The translations under genes and the position numbers were made by a program. Of a stretch of 64,000 bases of DNA, positions 1 to 8,295 are shown piece by piece. Position 1 is the first letter of the stretch; every line of letters begins with the position of its first letter. The notes under the pieces are model-generated. The model did no database searches and was not told the DNA's origin. It saw nothing but the letters and a program-made list of their open reading frames with translations. The stretch is from contig QOCQ01000016.1 of assembly GCA_003574685.1 (NCBI GenBank), positions 62,001-126,000 on the forward strand. Direction: 5' to 3'. Source of the stretch: Rhodospirillaceae bacterium SYSU D60007. GTDB lineage: Bacteria; Pseudomonadota; Alphaproteobacteria; Reyranellales; Reyranellaceae.

Positions 1-567
1 CCCGCTCTGCAGCGAAACGATACCGCCGGGGCGCAGGGCGGAGCGACAGCTCCGATAGAACCGGTCCGAGAACAGCACCTCGCCGGGTCCGACCGGATCC
101 GTGGAGTCGATCACGATCAGGTCAAACTGCCGGCCGGTGTTCTCAACGTAGGCAGCCCCGTCGCCGATCGTGACCGTGACGCGCCGGTCACCGAAGGCGC
201 CGCCTGAAACGTCGGGAAAGAACTTCCGTGAGAGCGCAATCACTTCTGCATCCAGCTCGACCAGCACGACCGAGTCGACCGGATGCTTCAGCATTTCCTT
301 CAATGTACCGCCATCGCCGCCGCCAATGATGAGCACATCCCGGGGCATGCCATGCGCCATCGCGGGCACGTGCGCCACCATCTCGTGGTAGACATGGTTG
401 TCGAGTTCCGTGAGCTGCACGACCCCGTCCAGCGCCAGCACTTTGCCGAAAACCGGATTGGTGAAGATCAGCGCTTCCTGGTGGCCGGTATGCCCCGCGA
501 AAACAACCTCGTCGATCGACAGGGTCTGGCCGTGATCGCCATAGAGCGCTTCCTGAAAGACCTTCAC
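1..567 (-). CDS. speE: Spermidine synthase (polyamine aminopropyltransferase), C-terminus cut by window edge
   Basis: Transfers the aminopropyl group of decarboxylated S-adenosylmethionine to putrescine to give spermidine in the cytosol. The 189 visible codons show the SpeE fold: an N-terminal beta region (GHQEALIF..NPVFGKVLALDGVVQLTE), the glycine-rich loop IIGGGDGG near residue 88, the acidic VELD end of a beta strand and the catalytic VIDSTDPVGP segment. The GTG start at 567 overlaps the speD stop (GTGA), so the two genes are translationally coupled. About a third of the protein lies beyond position 1. Identification is firm; the exact amine substrate is inferred from the family and from speD next to it. 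Confidence 0.93.
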   Translation of the reverse strand, partial: MKVFQEALYGDHGQTLSIDEVVFAGHTGHQEALIFTNPVFGKVLALDGVVQLTELDNHVYHEMVAHVPAMAHGMPRDVLIIGGGDGGTLKEMLKHPVDSVVLVELDAEVIALSRKFFPDVSGGAFGDRRVTVTIGDGAAYVENTGRQFDLIVIDSTDPVGPGEVLFSDRFYRSCRSALRPGGIVSLQSG

Positions 568-1019
568 GGCACCAGTCCTCGCTTGTGCTCCAGCAGGGTG
601 ACCGTTTGCGGGCAGAAGGCCTGCCGGATCACATCCAGGGCCCTGTGCGGCCGTGCGTCGCCGCACATGAAGAGGTCGATCGCCGCATAGGAGCGCTCGG
701 GCCACGTGTGAATGGAAATGTGGCTCTCGGCGAGGATGGCAACGCCAGTGATGCCGCCGGTCGGCGGGAAACTGTGAAGATCGAGCCTGAGAAGCGTGGC
801 GCCGGCGACGTCCGCCGCTTGCCGCAGCGTATCCTCGACATGCGGCAGGTCGTCCAGTCCGGACGCATGCCACAGATCGAGGATCAGGTGCGTGCCGGCA
901 AACCTCAGCCCCTCCTGCTCGACAAAATGGTCGTTGACTGCCCGCGGCCGGACGACCGCCGTTCCAGCACGCCGGCCATCGATGGCGACAGCCCGGCTGT
1001 GCCGGCCAACATCAACCAT
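564..1019 (-). CDS. speD: S-adenosylmethionine decarboxylase proenzyme, prokaryotic class 1B
   Basis: Makes decarboxylated SAM, the aminopropyl donor for SpeE. The 151-residue product carries the self-cleavage motif AESHISIHTWPE around residues 97-108; the serine in ESH becomes the pyruvoyl cofactor in this family. DLFMCG follows, with the Cys known as a proton donor in homologues. An AGGAG site lies just before ATG 1019. The N-terminus is about 25 residues longer than the typical core, so an internal start is possible. It lies 33 bases downstream of the Rnk-type gene and overlaps speE by 4 bases, so rnk-speD-speE probably form one transcript. Confidence 0.93.
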   Translation of the reverse strand: MVDVGRHSRAVAIDGRRAGTAVVRPRAVNDHFVEQEGLRFAGTHLILDLWHASGLDDLPHVEDTLRQAADVAGATLLRLDLHSFPPTGGITGVAILAESHISIHTWPERSYAAIDLFMCGDARPHRALDVIRQAFCPQTVTLLEHKRGLVP

Positions 1020-1052
1020 TCACTCCTCCTCGCATGGATACGCCGCGTGCGC

Positions 1053-1463
1053 TCAGCGCACCGCAAGCACCGTAAGCTGCCGTGTCTCTCCCCCCGGCGT
1101 TTCCCAGCTCATGGAATCGCCGGCGTGCAGCCCGATCAATGCCGTGCCGACGGGCGTCAGCACCGAGATCCTGCCCTGGGAAATATCGGCATCCTGCGGG
1201 TAGACGAGCGTCACCTTCCTTGTCGTGCCATTGCCGTTGTCGCGGAACTCAACCTCACCGTTCATGCACACCACGTCCTCGGGATGCTGACCCGCCGCGA
1301 GCACCTCCGCACGGGCGATCTCGCTTGCCAGCTCGGCGGCGCGTTCCGGCAGCCTGGCCCGAACCGCATTGGCGAGCGCGGACAGCCGCTCGTAGTCCTC
1401 GGCAGAAAGGGTAAGCCTGGGCTTGACCCGGCTTTCGGATACCATCGCGCTTTCCATTACCAT
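1053..1463 (-). CDS. rnk: Rnk-type GreA/GreB-family regulator
   Basis: A 136-residue protein with a short helical N-terminal half (residues about 20-55) and a GreA/GreB C-terminal domain (VCMNGEVEFRDNGNG, VTLVYPQDADISQGRISVLTPVGTALIGLHAGDSM). This matches the 'regulator of nucleoside diphosphate kinase' family, which binds RNA polymerase near the secondary channel but lacks the long GreA coiled coil. ATG 1463 is preferred because an AAGGAG site stands 7 bases upstream; a GTG sits one codon earlier. It is first in a probable operon with speD and speE. Family placement is solid; the effect on nucleotide pools is known only for E. coli Rnk. Confidence 0.85.
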   Translation of the reverse strand: MVMESAMVSESRVKPRLTLSAEDYERLSALANAVRARLPERAAELASEIARAEVLAAGQHPEDVVCMNGEVEFRDNGNGTTRKVTLVYPQDADISQGRISVLTPVGTALIGLHAGDSMSWETPGGETRQLTVLAVR

Positions 1464-1916
1464 CACTGATCTCCTTGGTTTCTTCGCCGTAGCAAACGAG
1501 CCGCTTCGTCGCGCCCTCGCGGTGCGCGCCGGAACCGGCCCTTGTGTGGTGATTGCGCCTTGTCCAGGTCCCCTTCAGCAGGCGTTTCGTGCCGCTGTCA
1601 TGACCCACCTGGTTTGGAAATCCCCGAGTTCGCGCAGGCGCGCGCTGAACCCGGGGCTAGATGCCCGCGATCAGATTGCCTGCGTGGCACAGGCCACGTT
1701 CGAATTTCGCGCAGCTCAACATGCCACTGAAGCTATGTAGTTTCCGCGGAATGTCAAGACCACGGTCCCAATCTGCACATTGCCGGTGCGCGAGAACGCG
1801 TAAAGCCGGGCAGCCACCGCCACCCATGCCAATCCGGACTTGCCGCCGCCCGGACCGATCCACCATAAGGAAAAGGAACAGCGAATTCCTCCAGCAGATC
1901 GAGGTTGCAGGCGGAC
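1464..1916. other. Intergenic region between divergent rnk and mrp operons, no gene seen
   Basis: This 453-base stretch separates the minus-strand rnk-speD-speE group from the plus-strand Mrp operon. Open frames in it are short and have no recognisable motifs or ribosome-binding sites. It presumably holds the promoters of both operons, but I could not point to convincing -35/-10 pairs. Confidence 0.5.
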
Positions 1917-4841
1917 ATGCCGTACGAAGCCCTGCTCGTTGCTGTCCTGGCGCTTCCGTTTGCTGGCAGTTTCCTTGCTGCTCTCTTTCGCGCAAATGCG
2001 CGCAACGCGGAATCCTGGCTGGCCGGCGGAGTGGCGCTCGCCAGCCTTGCGCTGGCAGGCGCGGCGTACCCGCTGATGGCGGAAGGCGGCATAGCGCGAT
2101 ACAGCGCCGCGTGGGTTCCTGGCCTGGGGCTTGAGTTCGTCATACGGATGGACGGCCTGGCATGGGCGATGACCATGCTGATCGCCGGCATCGGCTTTCT
2201 GGTCGTGCTCTATGCCCGCTACTACATGTCGCCGGCCGATCCGGTACCGCGCTTCTTCTCGTTCCTGCTGGCTTTCATGGGCTCGATGTTCGGCATCGTG
2301 CTCTCGGGCAATCTCATCCAGCTCGTCTTCTTCTGGGAGCTGACCAGCCTCTTCTCCTTCCTGCTCATCGGCTATTGGCACCAGACGGCACAAGCCCGGG
2401 AAGGCGCGCGCATGGCCCTGATCGTGACGTCCGCGGGCGGCCTCTGCCTGTTCGCCGGTGTGCTGCTGCTTGGACATATGGCCGGCAGCTACGATCTGGA
2501 TCATGTGCTGGCAGCAGGCGACGCGATCCGTTCACATCGCCTCTATGTGCCAGCGCTGATCCTCGTTCTGCTCGGAGCGCTGACGAAGAGCGCCCAGTTT
2601 CCCTTTCATTTCTGGCTGCCGCACGCGATGGCAGCGCCCACCCCGGTCTCGGCCTATCTGCATTCCGCCACCATGGTGAAGGCTGGCGTATTCCTGCTGG
2701 TACGCCTGTGGCCGGCCATGGGAGGAACGCATGAATGGCTGTGGCTCGTCGGATCGGCCGGACTTGTCACGTTCATCCTTGGCGCATTCCTTGCCGTCTT
2801 TCAGCAGGACCTCAAGGGACTGCTGGCCCATTCGACCATCAGCCATCTCGGGCTGATCACGCTGCTCATCGGGCTCGACTCACCCCTGGGACAGGTGGCA
2901 GCGATCTTCCACATCATGAATCACGCCACCTTCAAGGCGTCCCTGTTCATGGCGGCCGGAATCATCGACCATGAAACCGGCACGCGCGACATAAGGCGCC
3001 TCAGCGGTCTGTGGCGGTTCATGCCGATTACCGGCACCCTGGCAATGGTCGCAGCAGCGGCCATGGCGGGCGTTCCCCTGCTGAACGGCTTCCTGTCCAA
3101 GGAGATGTTCTTCGCCGAGACGATCGAGATCCATGACGGCTCGCCGGTAGACCGCGCGCTGCCCTATGTCGTCACCGCGGCCAGCATGTTTACGGTCGCC
3201 TATTCGCTGCGCTTCATTCGCGACGTATTTTTTGGTCCGCCGCCGACCGGCCTGCCGCGCACACCGCATGAGCCGCCCACGCTCATGCGCTTGCCGGCCG
3301 AGGTTCTTGTGCTGGCCTGTCTCGTAGTCGGAATCGTGCCTGGCTACACGGTGGGCCCGATCCTGGAGACGGCGGTGCGGTCGGTGCTTGGCGCTGCGGT
3401 GCCCGAGTACAGCCTTGCCGTCTGGCATGGCTTCACGCCCGAGCTGCTGATGAGCGCATTTGCGATGGCAGGCGGCATCGCGGTCTATTTTCTGCTGCGC
3501 TCCTGGCTGCTGGTCTGCGAGGGCCCGCCGCTGTTCCGCCATATCAACGGCCGGCGGATCTTCGACCGCGTGCTCGTAACCCTGTCGTGGCGTCTGGCGC
3601 GGCGACTGGAGGAGATCTTCGGCTCGCGCCGTCTGCAGCCTCAGCTCCGGCTGCTGGCAGCCGTCGCCTTGCTGGCCGCGCTGGCGCCGTTTTACATGCA
3701 GGATCTGGTACCGCGCAGCATGGCGCGGCCGGAGCTCGATGCTGCCTTTGCCCTCGTATGGGCCGTGGGAATTGCCTGCGCGCTCGGCGCCGCCTGGCAA
3801 GCCAAGTTCCACCGGCTGGCGGCGTTGATCCTGCTTGGCGGTGCGGGCCTTGCCACCTGCATCACGTTTGTCTGGCTGTCTGCGCCGGACCTCGCACTGA
3901 CCCAGCTTGTCGTCGAAACGGTAACGACCGTGCTGCTCCTGCTCGGTCTGCGCTGGTTGCCCAAACGGCTCGAGGAGATCAGCCCTCCTGCGCGCATCCG
4001 CTGGTACCGTGGCAGCGATTTCGCCTTCGCGCTGGCTTCGGGCGCGGGTCTGGCGGCCCTCGCCTACGCGGCGATGACGCGCCCCTCGCCCGACAGCATT
4101 GCCGACTTCTTCGTCGAGAATGCCTATACCAAAGGAGGCGGCACCAATGTCGTGAACGTCATCCTGGTGGATTTCCGCGGCTTTGACACGTTCGGCGAGA
4201 TCACCGTGCTGGGCGCCGTCGCGCTCACCGTCTACGCCCTGTTGCGGCGTTTCCGCCCCGCCCCCGAGAGCGTGCCGGTCCCGGAGCAGCAGCGCGTTCA
4301 GGACATCGACGATGATGCCCATCCTGACCGCAAGAAGGGCGACACGGTCAGGAGCGCCATGGCCGTTCCCGGCCTCATCATGAGGTTGCTGTTTCCGGTC
4401 ATCGCGGTTGTCGCCGTCTACCTGCTGCTGCGTGGCCACGATCTGCCGGGCGGCGGCTTCGTTGCGGGCGTGACCATGGCTGTCGCCTTTATCCTTCAGT
4501 ACATGGCGCGCGGCACGACCTGGGTGGAGGACCGGCTGCGGATCCTGCCCGTGCGCTGGATGGCAACCGGGTTGCTCCTGGCCGGCGGCACCGGGTTGGG
4601 AGCGTGGCTGTTTGCCAAACCCTTCCTGACCTCATCGTTTTCCTACCTGGAGATTCCCCTGATCGGCGAGATACCGATGGCAAGCGCACTGCTGTTCGAC
4701 CTCGGCGTCTTCGCCCTCGTCGTTGGCGCGACCGTGCTCATCCTCATCGCGCTGGCCCACCAGTCCGTGCGCAGCCGCCGCGCGCCTCGCAGTCGCGAGG
4801 CCGAGGCCACGACACTGGCCCCGATGGCGGAGCTACGGTGA
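1917..4841 (+). CDS. mnhA: Mrp/Mnh/Pha cation:proton antiporter, fused subunits A and B
   Basis: Largest subunit of the multi-subunit Na+(K+)/H+ antiporter of the inner membrane. The 974 residues hold the NADH-dehydrogenase-like proton-channel domain (residues about 60-500; FFWELTSLFSFLLIG, KSAQFPFHFWLPHAMAAPTPVSAYLHSATMVKAG in pieces, LSKEMFF), an MrpA tail, and a C-terminal MnhB domain (after about residue 790; RGHDLPGGGFVAG is the MnhB signature). A fused A/B gene is typical of the six-gene PhaAB type. ATG 1917 is chosen because GAGG lies 12 bases upstream; TTG 1905 would leave no room. The stop overlaps mnhC (ATGA). Confidence 0.95.
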   Translation: MPYEALLVAVLALPFAGSFLAALFRANARNAESWLAGGVALASLALAGAAYPLMAEGGIARYSAAWVPGLGLEFVIRMDGLAWAMTMLIAGIGFLVVLYARYYMSPADPVPRFFSFLLAFMGSMFGIVLSGNLIQLVFFWELTSLFSFLLIGYWHQTAQAREGARMALIVTSAGGLCLFAGVLLLGHMAGSYDLDHVLAAGDAIRSHRLYVPALILVLLGALTKSAQFPFHFWLPHAMAAPTPVSAYLHSATMVKAGVFLLVRLWPAMGGTHEWLWLVGSAGLVTFILGAFLAVFQQDLKGLLAHSTISHLGLITLLIGLDSPLGQVAAIFHIMNHATFKASLFMAAGIIDHETGTRDIRRLSGLWRFMPITGTLAMVAAAAMAGVPLLNGFLSKEMFFAETIEIHDGSPVDRALPYVVTAASMFTVAYSLRFIRDVFFGPPPTGLPRTPHEPPTLMRLPAEVLVLACLVVGIVPGYTVGPILETAVRSVLGAAVPEYSLAVWHGFTPELLMSAFAMAGGIAVYFLLRSWLLVCEGPPLFRHINGRRIFDRVLVTLSWRLARRLEEIFGSRRLQPQLRLLAAVALLAALAPFYMQDLVPRSMARPELDAAFALVWAVGIACALGAAWQAKFHRLAALILLGGAGLATCITFVWLSAPDLALTQLVVETVTTVLLLLGLRWLPKRLEEISPPARIRWYRGSDFAFALASGAGLAALAYAAMTRPSPDSIADFFVENAYTKGGGTNVVNVILVDFRGFDTFGEITVLGAVALTVYALLRRFRPAPESVPVPEQQRVQDIDDDAHPDRKKGDTVRSAMAVPGLIMRLLFPVIAVVAVYLLLRGHDLPGGGFVAGVTMAVAFILQYMARGTTWVEDRLRILPVRWMATGLLLAGGTGLGAWLFAKPFLTSSFSYLEIPLIGEIPMASALLFDLGVFALVVGATVLILIALAHQSVRSRRAPRSREAEATTLAPMAELR

Positions 4842-5185
4842 TGGAGATCGTCCTTGCCCTCGGAATCGGAGCACTTGCGGGCTCCGGCGTCTGGCTGGTC
4901 CTGCGGCCGCGCACCTTCCAGGTGATCATCGGCCTGTCGCTGCTTTCCTACGCAGTCAACCTGTTCATCATCGCGATGGGACGCCTGACGCGCGAGGCGC
5001 CGCCTGTGCTCACGGCGCGCGCGCCTGGCGATCCGGCGCAATTGGCCGATCCGTTGCCACAGGCGCTTGTGCTGACGGCGATCGTCATCAGCTTCGCCAC
5101 CACCGCGCTGTTCCTCGTCGTGCTGCTCGCCTCGCGCGGGCTGACGGGCACCGACCATGTCGATGGACGGGAGCCAGACGCGTGA
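4841..5185 (+). CDS. mnhC: Mrp antiporter subunit C
   Basis: NuoK-like membrane subunit of 114 residues with three predicted helices (residues about 3-20, 27-47, 72-96). The segment GLSLLSYAVNLFIIAMG carries the family pattern, followed by the loop DPLPQALVLTAIVISFATTA conserved in MnhC. Its start overlaps the stop of the A/B subunit and its stop overlaps the GTG of mnhD, consistent with coupled translation of a stoichiometric complex. Length matches the family. Confidence 0.94.
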   Translation: MEIVLALGIGALAGSGVWLVLRPRTFQVIIGLSLLSYAVNLFIIAMGRLTREAPPVLTARAPGDPAQLADPLPQALVLTAIVISFATTALFLVVLLASRGLTGTDHVDGREPDA

Positions 5186-6819
5186 CCGCTCTGGCTGACC
5201 ACCTGATCATTGCCCCGGTGGTGCTGCCGTTGCTGGCCGGCGCGGCAATGCTTGCCTTCGGCGGCGACGGCCGCCGTCGCGTCAGTTCGGCGATCAATGT
5301 GACGTCAACCCTGGCGCTGGCCGGCATCGCACTCGCACTGCTGCTGGCCTGTGATGCCTCGCCGGCGGGCATGCTGGGCGTGTACCGCCTCGGCGACTGG
5401 CCGGCCCCGTTTGCAATCGTCCTCGTGGCAGACCGGCTGTCCACTCTCATGCTGCTGCTGACCAGCCTGCTGGCTACCGCTGCCGTGGTGTTCTCGCTGG
5501 CGCGCTGGCACCGGGCGGGTGCGCATTTCCATTCCTTGTTCCAGTTTCTGCTGACGGGGCTGAACGGCACATTCCTCACCGGCGATCTTTTCAACCTGTT
5601 CGTCTTCTTCGAGCTTCTCCTGGCCGCTTCCTACGGGCTGGCGCTGCATGGCTCGGGTCCGGCACGTGTGAGGGCCGGGCTGCACTATGTGGTGGTGAAT
5701 CTTGCGGCATCGCTGCTGTTTTTGATCGGCGTCAGCCTGATCTACGGCGTGTCGGGAACACTCAACATGGCCGATCTTGCGGCACGGATTCCGGCGATCC
5801 GCCCCGAGGATCGGGCATTGCTGGAGACCGGTGCCGGCCTTCTCGGCATTGCCTTCCTGGTGAAGGCGGGGATGTGGCCATTGTGCCTGTGGCTGCCGGC
5901 GACCTACGCCGCCGCCAGCCCGCCCGTTGCGTCAGTCTTCGCCATCCTGACGAAGGTAGGCGCCTACGTGGTGCTGCGGCTGTGGCTGCTGTTGTTTGGC
6001 GACGGGGCCGGATCCTCGGCACAGCTTGGCAGTGACTGGCTGCTGGTCGGCGGACTGGCGACCGTTGCGTTTGGCGCCATCTGTACCCTTGCCTCCCAAG
6101 ACATGCCGCGGCTCGCCGCCTCCTCCGTGCTTGTCTCGTCGGGAACGGTGCTCGCAGCGACTGGCATGGCCCAGGTCGACATTACGGGCGGCGTGCTCTT
6201 CTATATGGTGAGTTCCACGCTGGGCATCGGCGCGCTTTTCCTCCTGATCGAGCTGATCGAACGGGGCCGTGAACCGGGAGCCGATGTGATTGCCGTCACC
6301 CGCGAGGTTTACGGAGAGGACTTCGATTCCGAAGGAGAAGTCGAGGTTGTCGGTCTTGTGGTCCCCGCCACCATGGGAATGCTCGGCATCGCCTTCATCG
6401 GCTGCGGCCTTGTGATCGCGGGGTTGCCGCCGCTTTCGGGCTTTATTGCCAAGGTCGCCCTGCTTGGTGCGGCGCTCAGCCCGCCGGCGGCGTCAGAAGG
6501 CGCATCCGTGCCGGTGGCGTCGTGGGTATTGCTGATCGTGGTGATCGTATCCGGGCTGGCGGCACTGATTGCGATTACTCGTGCCGGCATTCGCACGTTC
6601 TGGGCCTCGCCCGACCGCGTGGTGCCGGACGTGCAGCTCGTCGAGGTGGCCCCGGTTGCCGCCCTTCTGCTGCTGTGCGTGATTCAGACGACCCATGCTG
6701 GCCCGATCATGCGCTTCATGGAATCCGCGGCCCAGTCCCTGCACGCCCCCGGTGACTACGTTCGTGGTGTCCTTGGCACGCCGGTGCTGCCGCGTGCACC
6801 TCAAGGGAGCGGTCGATGA
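5182..6819 (+). CDS. mnhD: Mrp antiporter subunit D
   Basis: NuoL/M/N-like antiporter subunit, about 545 residues and about 14 membrane helices. Visible family elements are LTGDLFNLFVFFELLLAASYGL, KAGMWPLCLWLPATYAAASPPVASVFAILTKVG (in parts) and the conserved lysine in KAG thought to act in proton translocation in homologues. The GTG at 5182 overlaps the mnhC stop (GTGA), which decides the start; longer upstream reading is only a shadow of mnhC. The segment around residues 370-390 is acidic (EVYGEDFDSEGEVEVV), a loop insertion I have no explanation for. Ends overlapping mnhE. Confidence 0.94.
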   Translation: MTALADHLIIAPVVLPLLAGAAMLAFGGDGRRRVSSAINVTSTLALAGIALALLLACDASPAGMLGVYRLGDWPAPFAIVLVADRLSTLMLLLTSLLATAAVVFSLARWHRAGAHFHSLFQFLLTGLNGTFLTGDLFNLFVFFELLLAASYGLALHGSGPARVRAGLHYVVVNLAASLLFLIGVSLIYGVSGTLNMADLAARIPAIRPEDRALLETGAGLLGIAFLVKAGMWPLCLWLPATYAAASPPVASVFAILTKVGAYVVLRLWLLLFGDGAGSSAQLGSDWLLVGGLATVAFGAICTLASQDMPRLAASSVLVSSGTVLAATGMAQVDITGGVLFYMVSSTLGIGALFLLIELIERGREPGADVIAVTREVYGEDFDSEGEVEVVGLVVPATMGMLGIAFIGCGLVIAGLPPLSGFIAKVALLGAALSPPAASEGASVPVASWVLLIVVIVSGLAALIAITRAGIRTFWASPDRVVPDVQLVEVAPVAALLLLCVIQTTHAGPIMRFMESAAQSLHAPGDYVRGVLGTPVLPRAPQGSGR

Positions 6820-7304
6820 CACGGCTGCTGCCTTATTCCCTCATGTGTGCCGGCCTCTTCGGTCTGTGGCTGCTGCTCAACCAGTCGCTGGCGCCAGGCC
6901 ACATCCTGCTCGGTGGCCTGATCGCCATGGCCGGCGGTTGGGCCCTGACCCGGGTGGAGTTACCGGCGGCGCACGTGCGGCGCCTGACCGCCATCCTCCA
7001 TCTGTCAGGCCTGGTCGTGGCCGACATCGTCCGGTCCAATATCGCTGTTCTGCGCATCATTCTCGGCGTGGCCGGGCATCAGCGGAGATCAGGCTTCGTC
7101 GACATTCCGCTCGAGCTGCGCAACCCGTACGGACTGGCGGCGCTCGCCTGCATCATCACGTCCACGCCCGGCACCTTGTGGGTCGACTTCGATGCGGCGC
7201 GCGGCGTACTGACCATACACGTCCTCGACCTGATCGATGACGAGGAATGGCGGTGCACCGTCAAGGGCAGGTATGAAAAGCTGCTGCTGGAGATCTTCGC
7301 ATGA
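6816..7304 (+). CDS. mnhE: Mrp antiporter subunit E
   Basis: 162-residue membrane protein with two or three N-terminal helices and the conserved soluble part PLELRNPYGLAALACIITSTPGTLWVDFD, the MnhE signature (NPYGL and TPGTL). It begins with an ATGA overlap with mnhD and ends overlapping mnhF by 4 bases. It is needed for assembly of the Mrp complex in characterised systems. Confidence 0.93.
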   Translation: MTRLLPYSLMCAGLFGLWLLLNQSLAPGHILLGGLIAMAGGWALTRVELPAAHVRRLTAILHLSGLVVADIVRSNIAVLRIILGVAGHQRRSGFVDIPLELRNPYGLAALACIITSTPGTLWVDFDAARGVLTIHVLDLIDDEEWRCTVKGRYEKLLLEIFA

Positions 7305-7579
7305 GCACGCTCCTCGCCTGGTCGATCACCGCAACCCTGCTGCTGCTGGGCCTCGCCATGGCATGCGCGGCTTTTCGCATGCTCCGGGGGCCTCGCGCAC
7401 AGGACCGTGTCGTCGGTTTCGACAGCCTGTACGTCAATGCCATGCTGCTGCTCGTGACGCTCGGTGTCCGGTCCGGCACCACATTCTACTTCGAGGCAGC
7501 CCTGGTCATTGGGCTGCTCGGATTCGTCGGCACCGTGGCGCTGGCCAAATTCCTGCTTCGCGGCGAGGTGATCGAATGA
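7301..7579 (+). CDS. mnhF: Mrp antiporter subunit F
   Basis: 92-residue three-helix membrane subunit. The pattern RMLRGPRAQDRVVGFDSLYVNAM around residues 26-48 is the MnhF signature (GP..DRV...D), followed by two hydrophobic helices and a short charged tail KFLLRGEVIE. Start and stop overlap mnhE and mnhG by 4 bases each. MnhF is linked to bile-salt/cholate efflux in some species, but nothing here tests that. Confidence 0.93.
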   Translation: MSTLLAWSITATLLLLGLAMACAAFRMLRGPRAQDRVVGFDSLYVNAMLLLVTLGVRSGTTFYFEAALVIGLLGFVGTVALAKFLLRGEVIE

Positions 7580-7929
7580 CGGAAACAGCGGAACTGCCGG
7601 CCTGGGTGGCCGCCCTGACGGCATTGCTCCTGCTGCTGGGCGCTGTCGTGACCCTGGTCGGTGCAGTGGGGCTGCTGCGGCTGCGGAGCTTCTACGAGCG
7701 CGTGCATGCGCCAACGCTCGGAACGACGCTGGGCACCGCGGCCATCGCACTGGCGTCGATGATCTGCTTCTCGGCCCTGGAAGGCCGTCCGGTGCTGCAC
7801 GCGCTGCTCATTGTTGTGTTCATCACGATAACGACGCCGGTCTCCCTGATGATCCTCGTGCGCGCCGCCTCGCTCCGCGACAAGGCCGAAGGCAAGCTGC
7901 AGGCCCCGGGGGCGGACAGCCCTGCGTGA
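7576..7929 (+). CDS. mnhG: Mrp antiporter subunit G
   Basis: 117-residue subunit with three predicted helices and the family pattern GAVGLLRLRSFYERVHAPTLGTTLG (seen in parts: LRL..FY.R.HAPT.G.T.G). It closes the six-gene operon mnhA/B-C-D-E-F-G, which is therefore complete. ATG 7576 overlaps the mnhF stop. The operon end is 54 bases before the arsR-type gene that starts a separate promoter. Confidence 0.93.
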   Translation: MTETAELPAWVAALTALLLLLGAVVTLVGAVGLLRLRSFYERVHAPTLGTTLGTAAIALASMICFSALEGRPVLHALLIVVFITITTPVSLMILVRAASLRDKAEGKLQAPGADSPA

Positions 7930-7947
7930 TCTCAGGCCTGCTGCCCG

Positions 7948-7988
7948 TTGACATGCATCCCTCAATTCGATAGTTTTCAAAATATGAA
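7948..7988 (+). promoter_or_regulatory. Probable arsR promoter with overlapping imperfect operator
   Basis: A perfect TTGACA (7948-7953), a 17-base spacer and TAGTTT (7971-7976) form a sigma-70-like promoter. An imperfect inverted repeat of the pattern TTC-ATA-TTTT/AAAA-AT-GAA spans 7966-7988, covers the -10 and runs into the ATG at 7984. This suits autorepression by the ArsR product. The predicted transcription start would fall within a base or two of the ATG, and no ribosome-binding site is visible, so the message may be leaderless. Confidence 0.5.
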
Positions 7989-8295
7989 ATCAAGTGAAGT
8001 CGTGCCCGCCCTGGCCGCGCTCGCCCAGGAGAACAGGCTCGACGTGTTCCGGCTGCTGGTCCAGGCGGGGCCGGGCGGATTGTCCGCGGGCCGCATTGCC
8101 GAACGGTTGGGCATCGTGGCGGCGACACTCTCCTTTCACCTGGCGCAGCTCAGGAACGCCGGCCTGATCCAGGTGCGCCGCGACGGGCGCTCGCTGATCT
8201 ATGCCGCGGACTACCGCCGCATGAACGCCCTCGTCGCGTATCTGACCGAGAATTGCTGCGGCCGGGACACTGTTGCGCAACGGAGGCTGCGATGA
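7984..8295 (+). CDS. arsR: ArsR-family metalloid-responsive repressor
   Basis: 103-residue winged-helix repressor with the family order ALAQENRLDVFRLLV, recognition helix region GIVAATLSFHLAQLRNAGLIQVRRDGRSLIY. A vicinal cysteine pair (NCCGRD) lies near the C-terminus, where the As(III)/Sb(III) site of the Acidithiobacillus-type ArsR proteins is found. The gene overlaps the following flavoprotein by ATGA. ATG 7984 is taken as start; a longer form from 7948 would cover the promoter. Role in metalloid sensing is inferred from the Cys pair and from its neighbours. Confidence 0.82.
   Translation: MKSSEVVPALAALAQENRLDVFRLLVQAGPGGLSAGRIAERLGIVAATLSFHLAQLRNAGLIQVRRDGRSLIYAADYRRMNALVAYLTENCCGRDTVAQRRLR

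Noticed and set aside
2880-4439. Long minus-strand open frame (519 codons) opposite the mrp A/B gene
   Set aside because: Composition is Gln/Arg/His-rich without motifs and it is fully opposite a clear antiporter gene; a typical shadow in GC-rich DNA.
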